A DNA stretch of 64,000 nucleotides from Bemisia tabaci (GCF_918797505.1 NC_092800.1:30122263-30186262); one strand, 5' to 3'. Counted from the first letter of the stretch, positions 1 through 9,445 are shown. Made by a program: numbers and translations. Notes: generated by a model not told the origin, from the sequence alone.

Positions 1-1578
1 GACAGTCGATGAATGGAGATCTCTTGCGTCTGCGGTTGAAAACGGGTCATCTCGAGATGTCAGGCTATTGTTTTTGTCGTGTTTTTTGAGGTGGGTCAAA
101 AATAAGGGTTGCTTCTTGTTTTTTTCGGGGCGGATTTTGGGGACAGATTCTCACGGTTTTCGGTCTCATGTGGCCGGTCGATCCAGCCTGCTGATCGCGT
201 CTAGAAGTGGTGCGAATATTATTCTGCTCAAAATGAAAAGAATGGAGCCAACCCGTGTGTTGAGTCTTTTCTGGAATATGTAGAATTGGAACGTTTATCA
301 GGGCAAAATATTGGATTTTTTGTCCCCCTTAAACACGAAAAAAAAGCATTGTTCCATGCCCATACGATTCTCATGATGGATTCTAGGTCTTCACAACTTT
401 TCTAATCATATTTATGATTTTACGTTTGGGACAAAATTCATTCCGGTTTGGTAACAATGCTGCATTGGTACTGAGACAGATAAAATGTTTCAAAAGTAGA
501 TACAGTCTCAGACCATTATGGGCACTTTGAGGGTAACGACCTCTGTTTATCCATATTTGTGAGCTCACTCAGATAATTGAAGTTCAACTTTATTTGTAAG
601 GGCCACGTGAGTGTTCAGTTACCTACCAGAAAGTGGCTAGCCAAAAGATCCGTAGACCACGTGTTAAAAAAAATTAGCATTTTTTCCGTATAATTTTGAT
701 TCTTTTTATCACTTTTTGTGATTAAAAGAGGTTGGTATAACAAAAACGTCTGTAAATTCAGAATTGAAAAGCTCTTTTCGTTCTTTGTAAAATGATGCAC
801 CACGAATCATTACAAAGTCAGGATACAACTATTACTATTTATCACTCTCAGGAGCGTATTTTGCCTACTTCTTCAATTGAAGGCGAACATGTAATGATGC
901 ATTTACGTTTATTTAAGGATCATGCAACGAGTGTTTCTAAAGATCACTTTGGTAACATTTTGGTTCTTATTTTTACTAAAACAGAATGATCTTTAAACTA
1001 CAATAAAATTTATTTTGCGTGTTGATAATTTTGCATCTATATGCACAATTGCACCAATACATAAGAAACATAAAGCATCAACCGGAATCGAATGTAATTG
1101 ATACATTCCCGGGGCTCAATTGAATTACCAGGATATTTTCCTTTGACCATTGTATGTTGGAATTTTTTAGCCAACGTGCACTAAAAATTCAGCATAAAGC
1201 TGTAGTCTCAATACAGAGGGAAACAGCTCACACACAAAATAATGGAGGAATTTCTCTTTGAGCGAAAATTGTGCTTGTGCGTGAGTTTTTCCCTCTGTAT
1301 TGCATTGAGATATCAGCCTTATGCTAAATTTTCAACGCACGTTAGCAAAAAAAATCCAACATACTGTCTTACGATCCGTGCGTCCACCGCAATTAGTTTG
1401 TGTTTGACCATTGTGGTTGGATTTCTTCTTTAGGTGTGAATTTAATCTGATCATGAATTATCATTTTTCATTCATAAGTAACGTCAAATTTTGCGTGTTT
1501 CCTTCCGTGATTGCGATGAAAAAGGTAATAAAAAGGTTCCAACTGTGAGTTAAATTTTTTTTTAAATTCTTGTTTCAG
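1..1578 (+). other. Presumed Hox3 intron or 5' flank; no upstream exon found
   Basis: The homeodomain exon opens in phase 1, so a coding exon must lie upstream. I looked for a start codon followed by a YPWM-like hexapeptide and a phase-1 donor here and found none. A 65-codon open frame at 792-989 has no recognisable motif. The stretch is AT-rich with one fold-back repeat (1153-1362). It is most simply the 3' part of a longer intron, with exon 1 before the window. Confidence 0.55.
1153..1362. mobile_element. Fold-back (MITE-like) element upstream of the homeodomain exon
   Basis: The two halves are imperfect inverted repeats. TATGTTGGATTTTTT-like ends face each other, and the interior AATACAGAGGGAAA/TTTCCCTCTGTATT pair is nearly perfect. 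It encodes nothing. It ends about 216 bases before the homeodomain exon. No target duplication was resolved, so the family is unassigned. Confidence 0.6.
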
Positions 1579-1815
1579 ATTCTCTGCAGCAGGATTACAC
1601 GGTAGATTCCGTCCGACCCTCCAAGAGGACAAGGACAGCTTACACGAGCGCTCAATTAGTCGAATTAGAGAAGGAGTTCCACTTCAATCGGTACCTTTGC
1701 AGACCCAGAAGGATAGAGCTTGCTCAACTGCTCAGCCTCTCTGAACGCCAAATCAAGATCTGGTTCCAAAATAGGCGAATGAAGTACAAGAAGGACCAAA
1801 AACCTAAAGCAACTG
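1579..1815 (+). CDS. zen: Hox3/zerknullt-class homeobox gene, homeodomain exon (internal exon)
   Basis: This exon encodes a complete Antp-superclass homeodomain, a sequence-specific DNA-binding domain of a nuclear transcription factor. The homeobox is at 1620-1799. Helix 3 reads [15 protein letters not shown], with W48, F49, Q50, N51 and R53 all present. The N-terminal arm [16 protein letters not shown] and the KYKKDQK end are typical of Hox3 rather than of proboscipedia or Deformed. The exon follows a pyrimidine-rich tract ending TTGTTTCAG (1578) and ends at the donor GTGAGT (1816). Both flanking introns are phase 1. No intron splits the homeodomain. Third codon positions are GC-richer than the flanking DNA. 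Known family role: Hox3 orthologues in insects (zen) pattern or specify extraembryonic tissue; that role here is inferred. The 5' exon(s) with start codon and hexapeptide are not visible. Class assignment is confident; the name zen rather than Hox3 depends on the species. Confidence 0.93.
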
Positions 1816-3385
1816 GTGAGTGTCTGACTATTTCATTAGCTGTAATCCTCTATGACATAGCGTTACGAATTCGTAACAACGTATTTCCGAGGTTTTTAAA
1901 AACTGAATCTTTTCCCTGTGCCATGGTTTTGCAAAATTTCTTTAACTTTTTTCTTATTTTGAAAAATTGATTCCCTTAACTTTACAAATTTGAAAAAAAA
2001 ATGTGGTGCTTTGTTTTTTTTTATGCAAGCTACAAAATGCAAGCTACTGCCCCTAGAATCTGAAATACCGAATTATTTTATGCTATAGTGGGTTAAAAGG
2101 CATAATTTATGTCTTAAGTCAGAACTTTTGTATATTGTTTTCAAACCTTCTGTGGCATGTTGTTCCTTATTCAGAACAAATGATTGCCAAATAATTAAAA
2201 TTTTCAGAAAACAATTTGGGATTCCATATTTTTACGTGCGCTACAACATGAGTTTGTCTCCTAGAATCTAAGATCGAAACTTATTTCATGCCACATAGAG
2301 CCAATAATAATCAGAAAAACAGAAAAATTTAGGTGAAGCTGGGCGGAAAAATTTGTCCCTGAAATAAATTTAGGACTTCATGTAGTAACACTAAAAAAAT
2401 GGTCCAATTTATCTGGGCGAGATACACCTTCAAGCTAAAAAAATTATCGTCATACTAAGAATTAAAAGGGAAAATGTATTGATTTGAACCGACTACTAGA
2501 ACTAATATTTCTAAGTTTTTTTTTCTAATTTTAAACAGAGTCTGTTACGGCTCTAAATTTTCAGATTTCCTGCGATTCTAATTTTACCTACCGAAAATAT
2601 TCCATTGAACCTCTGAATAGATCTACTCGTCGCTTCCTTCACGACATAACTTCACGTAACTTCATTTCAAGGTTGCAAAATTGACTCGAATAATCCAATA
2701 TACTCCAGGAATATGCCTGCGTGATTTTTGACAAAATGTTTCTTTTCTTTTTTCATTAGAACCTTAAAATCAGTGAAATTTTTAGCTAGAGATTCCCAAG
2801 ATTCTCCTGGTAAAAAAGCAATTCGCGCGAGGAAATTCGGAAATATTGAAATGTGTCACGTTCTTTTGCGACAAATACGATGAAATGAATGTGCTATTTT
2901 AAAAGAAATACTAATTTTAGAATGTAAATCGTACATCCTTGGTGGAAACTTGCAAATGGAGAATTTGCATGCAAATTTGTTTTATTGCTTCATCTGAAAG
3001 TGCTCGAATAACTGATTTCACAGTATTTTTTATAATTTTTTTCTGATCTGGAAAAGAGTATAAAAATAGATTTAAAAGTGAAAAAATGCACCGCCTGGTG
3101 ACGTCATCTGGCGGCATTTCCCATTTAAACACTTGTATTTTAGCAGATTAGATCAGTTTGTCATATCTCTTCCAATAATAATTGTTCAATTCATGAACCA
3201 AGGGTATCCTAGCAGGGTGACATGAAACGTAAAAAAGAAATGAAAGATTGGAAATTTCAGTGAAATATTTCATGAAATTTCACGAGGCTGTTAAATTTCA
3301 TATTTTTCAGGGGCTAGAGTATGCAATTCGCACTCAAACGCACACAATTAAAAGAAAGTCACTATTTTCACATTTTGCGAAGCAT

Positions 3386-3509
3386 TTTTTTTTTTTATTA
3401 TTATTAAAATAAAATGTACTACTGCCCCTTACGGGGCATTAATTACATAGGTGTTAACTTAAGCTTAAAGCTAATCTTAAAACTAATATCATAAGATTTT
3501 GTTTTTAAC
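3386..3509 (-). mobile_element. Short 5'-truncated retroposon (LINE/SINE 3' end), minus strand
   Basis: Read on the - strand, it ends with an (AAT)-type and A-rich tail. A small hairpin GCCCCGTAAGGGGC lies upstream of the tail. It is flanked by an exact 10-bp duplication, TGCGAAGCAT, at 3376-3385 and 3510-3519. A tail plus a TSD of this length is the mark of target-primed reverse transcription. Only about 124 bases are present and no reading frame is recognised, so the LINE or SINE source is unknown. Confidence 0.75.
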
Positions 3510-3705
3510 TGCGAAGCATGAAAAGGAACCTGTATTGTTCCAGATTTTTCATAAATTTCTGAAATTTAATGAAATATTTCGCGCGAAATTTCAAGATTCT
3601 ATTTTTCATGAAATTTTCGTTCACTCAGTTGTTTCCATTTAAACACGAAATTCATCAAATTTCAGACTCCTGCAAATTCTCTAAATTCAGTGCTCAACGC
3701 TCATA

Positions 3706-3929
3706 CAGGGTTATTCAAAAGTCACGCACCACTGGCCATAACTTCAGTTCTAATTAAGATATCGATTTGCGGTTTGTGGCGTGTTTCCTCATATTGAGAG
3801 GGAAATTTTTTAAGGTACTTTCCAGTTTTTGACCCCCTCAGGAGGCGGGGGGCGGGGTGTAACCCAAAAATTTCAAATGGCCACCCCCCCCCCTCATGGC
3901 CAGTGGTGCGTGATTTTTTAATAACCCTG
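3706..3929. mobile_element. Mariner/Tc1-like MITE, TA target duplication
   Basis: Termini CAGGGTTATTCAAAAGTCAC and its inverted partner ending GTTATTAAAAAATCACG-like enclose 224 bases. A long inverted stretch (GCACCACTGGCCAT) runs inside both ends. The element is flanked by TA at 3704-3705 and 3930-3931. A TA duplication with CAGGGT-type ends fits the Tc1/mariner superfamily. It contains a C-run and encodes nothing. It ends 51 bases before the acceptor of the last Hox3 exon. Confidence 0.8.
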
Positions 3930-3980
3930 TATATTTTTGGCCCATAGTATTATAACATATATTTCGTTCATATTTTTCAG

Positions 3981-4645
3981 GTCACCAGGATGTCTCATCC
4001 TCCTCAACACCAACAAGCTCGAACTCCTTCAACAAATCATTCAACTCCGATGCCCCCAGCTCTCCGATCTCCTCCAGCTCAAGCAAGACCGGCTCACCCC
4101 CGGCCAGCTCCCCAGTCAACCGCCCGACAACGACGATCCACCACCAACCAGTCCACCATCAACCGGTCCACCATCAGCCGGTCCACCACCAACCCCTCCC
4201 CCATCTTCCACCGATGCCCAGCACCCACCAAACATCGGACTTCACCGGGACTTTCAACTTGGACCCGATCCCGAGGCCGCAACTTGACGTCACTTACGAC
4301 TACCTCAACAGTCTCCCCTCCACCACGGAGTCCCATTTCGATTACTCGAGGATGTCCAAGCCCGTCTACACCCAGATCGGCCACCCCGTTGAGCAGCTCC
4401 CCGAAGCGGACACGCTGGCCAAACCGCTGCTGTCCATCGGTCACTCGTACGATCTCCTGGAGTCGCCTTACGTCGGGCACCACTTCAACAATCCTGTTTT
4501 TTACGACCCTAATCCGTTGCCGACGAACTACTACAACAATTTGACCTGGGGCTCTTGGTGCTTCCCGCCGCAGACGGTGAATCAGTACGATGCGACTAGA
4601 CCTGTCATCACCCCACCGAGGAATACGTTTGACGGTGAGCATTGA
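3981..4645 (+). CDS. zen: Hox3/zerknullt-class homeobox gene, C-terminal exon with stop codon
   Basis: This exon continues the homeodomain exon in phase 1: G from 1815 plus GT at 3981-3982 gives Gly, then HQDVSSSSTPTSSNSF. The acceptor is CATATTTTTCAG ending at 3980. About 220 residues follow to TGA at 4643-4645. In order they form a Ser/Pro-rich linker, a His-Gln-Pro-Val repeat (4139-4198), a stretch with YDYLNSLPSTTESHFDYSRM, and an aromatic tail with NYYNNLTWGSWCFPPQ. The GC-rich, codon-biased composition contrasts sharply with the surrounding AT-rich DNA. Low-complexity Ser/Pro and His/Gln segments are usual outside Hox homeodomains and may carry transactivation activity (inference). The long open frames on the opposite strand and in another frame here are by-products of this composition. 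A strong-looking donor just before the stop (4635) raises the possibility of a second C-terminus. Confidence 0.88.
4139..4198 (+). repeat. 15-bp in-frame coding minisatellite, 4 units
   Basis: Four successive 15-base units encode HHQPV, HHQPV, HHQPV and HHQPL in the last Hox3 exon. Units differ mainly at silent positions (CAA/CAG, CCA/CCG, CAC/CAT), so the peptide is better kept than the DNA. A His/Gln/Pro tract of this kind could vary in length between individuals. Confidence 0.85.
4635..4640 (+). other. Potential alternative 5' splice site just before the Hox3 stop codon
   Basis: The sequence ACG|GTGAGC sits 8 bases upstream of the TGA. It would split a Gly codon in phase 1, the same phase as the other two introns. 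If used, the last 3 residues (GEH) would be replaced by a further exon. No candidate downstream exon was found in the TE-dense stretch that follows, so the TGA reading is preferred. Confidence 0.35.
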
Positions 4646-4658
4646 TGCAATTTTTTGC

Positions 4659-5027
4659 ATTAGCCTGTCACACTATCAAGGCTGGTCATCAAAATATCAT
4701 GGTCAGGTGTTGTGATTGGCTTATTTGATGACTTGGACCAATCACAGCACTTAATCTTCATTGGAAAAAAAACACATTGGATCTATAGGCCGGACTCTTA
4801 AAACATCGACAAGAAAAAATACTCTTGATTCAATCGGATTTCTGCTTAAATCAAGAACCAAGCCTCTTAATTTGAGCGGATTCCCTTTTGATTTAAGCAA
4901 AAATCTGATCGAATCAAGAGTATTTTTTCTTGTCGATGTTTTCAAGAGTCTGGGCTCTAGAGCCAAGGTGTTTTTTTCCAGTGTTGACATTTCGATGGAA
5001 TATTTTGATAGTGTGACACAGGCTAAT
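4659..5027. mobile_element. TIR element immediately behind the Hox3 stop codon, host of a nested MITE
   Basis: The ends ATTAGCCTGTCACACTATCA and its inverted partner (with a 2-base CA insertion in the right copy) enclose 369 bases. The left end lies only 13 bases past the Hox3 TGA, so the 3' UTR would begin inside the element. A separate CAC-type MITE occupies 4759-4983. No clear TSD was found. Confidence 0.65.
4759..4983. mobile_element. CAC-type fold-back MITE, family A copy 1 (nested)
   Basis: The left end CATTGGAAAAAAAACACATT and the inverted right end TTTTTTCCAGTG enclose a near-palindrome. The motif ACTCTTGATTCAATC occurs on both arms, as does AAGCCTCTTAATT in the centre. Flanks are TT/TT (4757-4758, 4984-4985). 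It is non-coding. Sister copies are at 46089-46332 and 57037-57262. Confidence 0.8.
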
Positions 5028-5040
5028 GGCAGATCTAGCA

Positions 5041-5407
5041 AATGGGTCAGTTGCGCTGATCACAGAATCGTGTTTTGATGCTTTATTCCTCCAGATCGAC
5101 TAAAAATAATAAGATCTGCCCAAACAGCAACTTTTTTCGTTCAGTATTAACCGAGATATCGCGCCTTGAAAAACTCGACTTATGACGTCATCCACCGCAG
5201 TAGTACATACACACATGTACATGTACTACATACCATGTTATGCACTACCGCGGTGGGTTGACGTCAAAAGCCCGACTTTTCAAAGGATGATATTTCGGTT
5301 TATATTCAACATAGAAAGTTGCTGTTTGGACATGTCTTCTTTTCTTAGCTAATCTACACGAATCAAGCATCAAAACACAATTCTGTTACCAGCGCAACTG
5401 GCCCATT
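5041..5407. mobile_element. Long-TIR fold-back element
   Basis: AATGGGTCAGTTGCGCTGAT at the left matches the inverted right end ATCAGCGCAACTGGCCCATT-like over about 40 bases, including the shared AGCATCAAAACACAATTCTG. The centre contains a second inverted pair around GACGTCA and the short palindrome ACATGTACATGT. It is non-coding and starts 13 bases after the preceding element. No TSD was seen. Confidence 0.75.
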
Positions 5408-5766
5408 CGGCTACATCGTTTTTTCTCCATTTAAACCCATGGAAATGTATCGATTCTTAAAGGGGCCTGGTGCTCCGACAAGAAACCATCCTTTGACGTG
5501 GGTTTAAATGGAGGCAATTCGGTGATGTCAAATTGCTGGATCCGCCTCTGAAGTTTGGAGGTTTCTATTTATTTCCAGTTTGAACGTCTGTAAAGACGAA
5601 TGACTTGTGCTGTATATGATGCACAAAAAATCTGTCGACTTATCAAAGTTTAAAAATATTGCCAGTTGATTTTGAAATAACAATGTAGTCGCTGACATTA
5701 CTGTGAGCAAACACGGAGACAAATTAATCGTTATTTAAACATATTGGTGATAGAGGTATGTAAGTA

Positions 5767-5854
5767 TAATATATTAAATCAGAAAATACCTGACGGGAAT
5801 GTAGCCATGATACCTTTATAAGGTATCATGGCTATTTTCTGATTTAATATATTA
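5767..5854. repeat. Perfect nested hairpin
   Basis: The outer arms TAATATATTAAATCAGAAAA and the inner arms TAGCCATGATACCT/AGGTATCATGGCTA pair with a 5-base TTATA loop. The only unpaired bulge is about 14 bases on the left arm. It is likely a very young or compact fold-back element. There is no sign of a gene. Confidence 0.75.
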
Positions 5855-5870
5855 AATTAATCGTTGTCCT

Positions 5871-6083
5871 CACGCCAAAAAAATGTACTGTTGATTTAAC
5901 AATTTTGAAGTGAAAAAAAGTGTCCGACATGTTTCAATACAGATTTCACAAAAGTAAAAAGCTAATTTAACCATAAGGAAGGTTAAATCAGCTTTCCACT
6001 ATTGTAAAATGTACACTTGAAACACGTCGGGCATATTTTTTTTAACAATTTAATTGTTAAATCAGGTCTCCATTTTTTCCGTG
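5871..6083. mobile_element. CAC-type fold-back MITE, family H copy 1
   Basis: The ends CACGCCAAAAAAATG and CATTTTTTCCGTG enclose inverted arms with TCCGACATGTTTCAA/TTGAAACACGTCGGGCA and AGCTAATTTAACC/GGTTAAATCAGCT. Flanks CT/CT (5869-5870, 6084-6085) give a 2-bp TSD. A second copy is at 60744-60960. Confidence 0.8.
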
Positions 6084-6462
6084 CTCACATACTCTTAGCG
6101 AGTTTTAGGTCTTGCCTACTTTTCCAGTAGTAGTTACAACATTGCTTTTCAGCTAACATTGTTTTCTTCTCTAGTAGCAATGCCGTAACGATCAGCGTTG
6201 TGACTGGAACCACGATGATTGTTACCGAAAAAGTAGCATTGAAAATACGACTAGAAAAATAGTTTATGACCTGGAATCCAACGTGAGCACTGTGAGAGAA
6301 ACAACACTTTTACCTCCCTGAAGAAAGTGATTAATCTCTATAAAATGGTGTATTCGCTTCATGATAATTGTAGTTTTCGAATATTTCCATTTGTATACGA
6401 TAGATTGTGGTGATTTTTTGTAAAGTTTATCAGCGAAGGTTAAAATTTGACTTTCACTAAAT

Positions 6463-6715
6463 GAACCGCGTTCAGCAAAAAGGAACCAAGCCACATTAGC
6501 TGTTTCCAAAAAGTGGACTGTTTAATTTTTTACAAGAGAACATTTGCGTGAACTCCTATGAAAATGTTTAGTAATTTGCTTCGTGCTATGCAGAAAATCC
6601 ACCAAAATTTGCAAAAAAAAAATCTGCTCAGCCGTCCTTATGTAAAAGATTAAATTGCCCAATTAAATTTGGCAATGGCTGATGTGGCTTGGTTCCTTTC
6701 TGCTTAACGCGGTCC
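6463..6715. mobile_element. 4-bp-TSD MITE, family C copy 1
   Basis: Terminal inverted repeats of the GGACCGCGTTAAGCAGAAAG type continue into GGAACCAAGCCACATCAGCT and enclose about 253 non-coding bases. AAAT is duplicated at 6459-6462 and 6716-6719. Other copies are at 10250, 19965, 41770 and 50442, with a fragment near 13520. Confidence 0.85.
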
Positions 6716-7365
6716 AAATATGATTTACTACAATTTTTAAAATATAATAATATTCAACATTTAAAAAGATATCTATAAATTTATCATAGTTTGACGGGAA
6801 AATGTCCAGAACACACTCTCGTTAAAGATCTACTGCCTTCCTCATAAAACAGTGTACCTAAAAGAGGCCAATTTTATATTTATTATTATTGTGATATTTT
6901 AGAGATTAAGAATAGTAATTTTTTTAAGGTATCGTTAAATTATTCAGCTGTAAAATTTAAGTTGTCAAATTCAAGATATTTCAACAGCTGCACAATTGCC
7001 CATTATGTTCAGGAAATGATATCTCTGATTTAGACGCGCGATGCGTCACGGTATCGCCACAGATTGAAGGCGTTTTATAAAGCTGTGAAGCTGTAAACGC
7101 GGGATCTTAGTGATGTATATTTCTTTCCATTGGGTATTTCGTAGGTATATGAATTGTTTGGTGCGAGATCAAAGCATTTTTACTATTTATTTTATGTGAA
7201 ATTTTATGTATGTTTTATTTTCAGTTTGAAAATTTGAATATTTTATCACCCTCTGTTAGTTTATTATTATCTTCATGAATCATCTTTTCATGTCCCTATT
7301 AAGTTTAGACGCATCAAGCTCCTGCAAAAATTGTAGCGAAGTTAAAAAAGAACACGGTAAAACGA
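6716..7365. other. AT-rich stretch with no recognisable feature
   Basis: I see no open frame above background, no inverted repeat and no match to other repeats in the window. The sequence looks unique. Confidence 0.5.
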
Positions 7366-7930
7366 TTGAAAAAATAATCGAGCTACTAGCCAAGAATAAA
7401 CTAAACAAATAATATTTCAAACTACATAGAGATCAGAAATAATAAAAAAAAAACTTACAGGAAACAAAACAAACGTTTCGATCACCAACACACTGCGGTC
7501 TTCTTTAGTGCAACAAGTGGAAACATTTTACAAAAACAAATTTAAAAAAAAATTCATATTTATGAAAAAACTACAAAACTATTAGCAAACTAGTAAAGTG
7601 AAAGTAGAAATCTATTGGAACTACATATTGGAGTAAAATCAAAAGAAGGCAAAATTCATGAGGAAAGAAGAGTGATAGCAGTGATTAGAATGAAGTAGGT
7701 AAAAAATAAAACCAAAGACAAGCAAAAAAAAGCAGAGGGGAACTACAGCATAGACAGAAAAGGTTTCACCAAATTCTACGAGTGGTCGCAATAACACAGA
7801 AAGAAAGCAGTACAGAGGAGGCCAACCCGCACACAAATATATGCAAACAGCAATGCGTGGTCTACAAAAACTGTTCATACAAACACATTTTTTTCAATCA
7901 TTTTACCATGTTCTATGGAGCCTAGCCAGC
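7366..7930. repeat. Dispersed repeat, family I copy 1
   Basis: The left part (AATAATCGAGCTACTAGCC, then AAACAAAACAAACGTTTCGA, then AAGTGGAAACATTTTACAAA) matches 55304-55712 in the same order. The right part (AGAGGAAAGAAGAGTGATA and ATCATTTTACCATGTTCTAT) does too. Unlike copy 2, the inverted right terminus is not intact here. It is non-coding. Confidence 0.7.
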
Positions 7931-7931
7931 C

Positions 7932-8130
7932 TTTGGCATTAAAATGTTAAACATGAATCTCACCGTTTTATTTTCACACCTTTTACGTAATTTAAACATG
8001 TGTACACTTTTCCTGTATCATAAGCCAAATTTGGCATTAAAATGTTAACAATGAAATCTCACCGTTTTATTTTCACTCCATTTCCGTAATTCAAACATGT
8101 GTACACTTTTCTTGTATCATATTTAAGTAA
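7932..8130. repeat. Tandem duplication of a 99-base unit
   Basis: The block starting TTGGCATTAAAATGTTAA at 7932 recurs at 8031. Both copies carry CTCACCGTTTTATTTTCAC, CAAACATGTG-like and GTACACTTTTC in order, with a few substitutions. The duplication is recent and local. Confidence 0.8.
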
Positions 8131-9319
8131 GCATTGTACGCCTTTTTACTATAGCCTGTACTTACCTAGTGAAAAATTCATTGACCTTACCGTATTTCAC
8201 TCTTGTTGAATTTTGTGGAATTTTTTCTCTTTACTCTGATTCATTCTCTTTGCATATTATTATGTTCACCCTACGATAGTGCTTTTTTCTTCTCATATCT
8301 TTCGCCGTCCTTCACATACGAATTCCAACCAAGCCTGAATAAAAAGACTGATCGACTCGTTTTACCTGATAGTTTTATGTAGTTTGTTATGTGTTATTTG
8401 CTGAAGGTTATTTCTTATTGACGCTTTCTGAAGTCTAGGCATTTTCCAACATCTGAGCATACTTTTTGTAAATAGTTTAATTATAAATAATAAGAAGTTG
8501 ACGATTTTAAAAATACATCTAGAAGTATTTTGAGCAAAATTAATTCCACCGCTGTGATGCTGAACCCTTAAATATAAGTTTAACTATATGCAAATTCAAT
8601 TACCTATAAAATGCTCGGTACCCCACAACTGTACCCGTTGAAGGTCTAATTTAATTCTAAAGAACTTTGGATATTCTGAAATTTATGAAGGAGAAGTGTT
8701 TTGGAGTTCAAATCGCTCTCAAAAGCATTTGTAACTAAGAGTCTTATAAGAGTCACTGTAATTTATGTAAATTTTTGTCCATATTTATCTCCGTCTCTCA
8801 GTTTAATTTTGTTATTGTTTTTGATTTATTGTTAAAATTTTGGTCTAAATTTTACATTTGTACGCCAGTTAATTTAATAAGTATTTGAACTTGCATATAA
8901 CTTTAGTATATAATTGAAAGTATAACAACAAAATTTGGGATTGATTTACGCTGCAAGAAGAATTTTGTTCTTCACTTGTGTTACTATAAGATAAATATTT
9001 AAAGTTGACTTGCGGTACGCAGAAAAATTTCAAAAATCAATTCCAGAAATGTTGAAATTCATGACACATAAAAAAAATCGGTTCGAAATTAATAAATAAA
9101 AACTGGTGAAATCTTAATTCGTGTTGTTTTCTCGTATTTATTCATCCAATTATGACCCAGAACTGATAAATTTTTCTCCTTTGTAGAAATCGAAACTATT
9201 CAATAATTTAACTGATATTCCAACCGGCTATTTATTTTCTATGTATTGCTTGATTTATCCTCAATTCTACTTTTTCTCATCACTTCGTAGCATTTTTCTA
9301 GATTCCATGCCAAATAAGT
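8131..9319. other. AT-rich intergenic DNA, no feature seen
   Basis: There are no convincing coding patches and no element ends. AATAAA at about 8338 could serve as a poly(A) signal for a + strand transcript, but nothing ties it to the Hox3 mRNA 3.7 kb upstream. Confidence 0.45.
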
Positions 9320-9445
9320 TTACGCAATTTTAGACTGCGACAGAAGATCCGTCTTCTTGAATCTTCCGTCGTAGTCGGGAAGTATGTCAACTTCTTTGGC
9401 GCACACTACGTGTTTCTCAGCTTGGATTGAAGCTTGAACATCCAT
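9320..9445 (-). CDS. Candidate short ORF or terminal exon, unrecognised (41 codons)
   Basis: On the - strand an open frame starts MDVQASIQAEKHVVCAKEVD and ends DLLSQSKIA before TAA. It stands out because its codons (GAC TAC GAC, AAG AAG ACG, CTG TCG CAG) are GC-richer than the flanking DNA. The frame extends 6 codons upstream of the Met before a stop, so a preceding exon would need an acceptor inside that short gap, and no good one is visible. I do not recognise the peptide. The + strand is also open over much of the interval. It could be a real last exon, a micro-ORF, a retrocopy fragment or chance. Confidence 0.25.
   Translation of the reverse strand: MDVQASIQAEKHVVCAKEVDILPDYDGRFKKTDLLSQSKIA

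Larger units (their letters stand above)
1816..3980 (+). other. Phase-1 intron between the two Hox3 exons
   Basis: The intron runs from donor GTGAGT (1816) to acceptor TTTTTCAG (3980). It joins exons that read through in one frame. It contains a minus-strand retroposon (3386-3509) and a TA-flanked MITE (3706-3929). A weak duplicated block (about 2020-2100 and 2230-2310, both carrying CCTAGAATCT) and GAAATTTCA-rich palindromic stretches near 3250-3300 and 3540-3620 are also seen. The rest looks unique and AT-rich. Confidence 0.85.

Noticed and set aside
792..989. 65-codon + strand frame upstream of the homeodomain exon, considered as Hox3 exon 1
   Set aside because: It has no YPWM-like motif, runs into its own stop, and offers no convincing phase-1 donor leading into 1579.
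4094..4660. 188-codon open frame on the minus strand over the last Hox3 exon, and a 184-codon frame in another + frame (3990-4544)
   Set aside because: Both are by-products of the GC-rich, codon-biased Hox exon. Only the frame continuing the homeodomain exon in phase 1 gives a sensible protein with matching splice sites.
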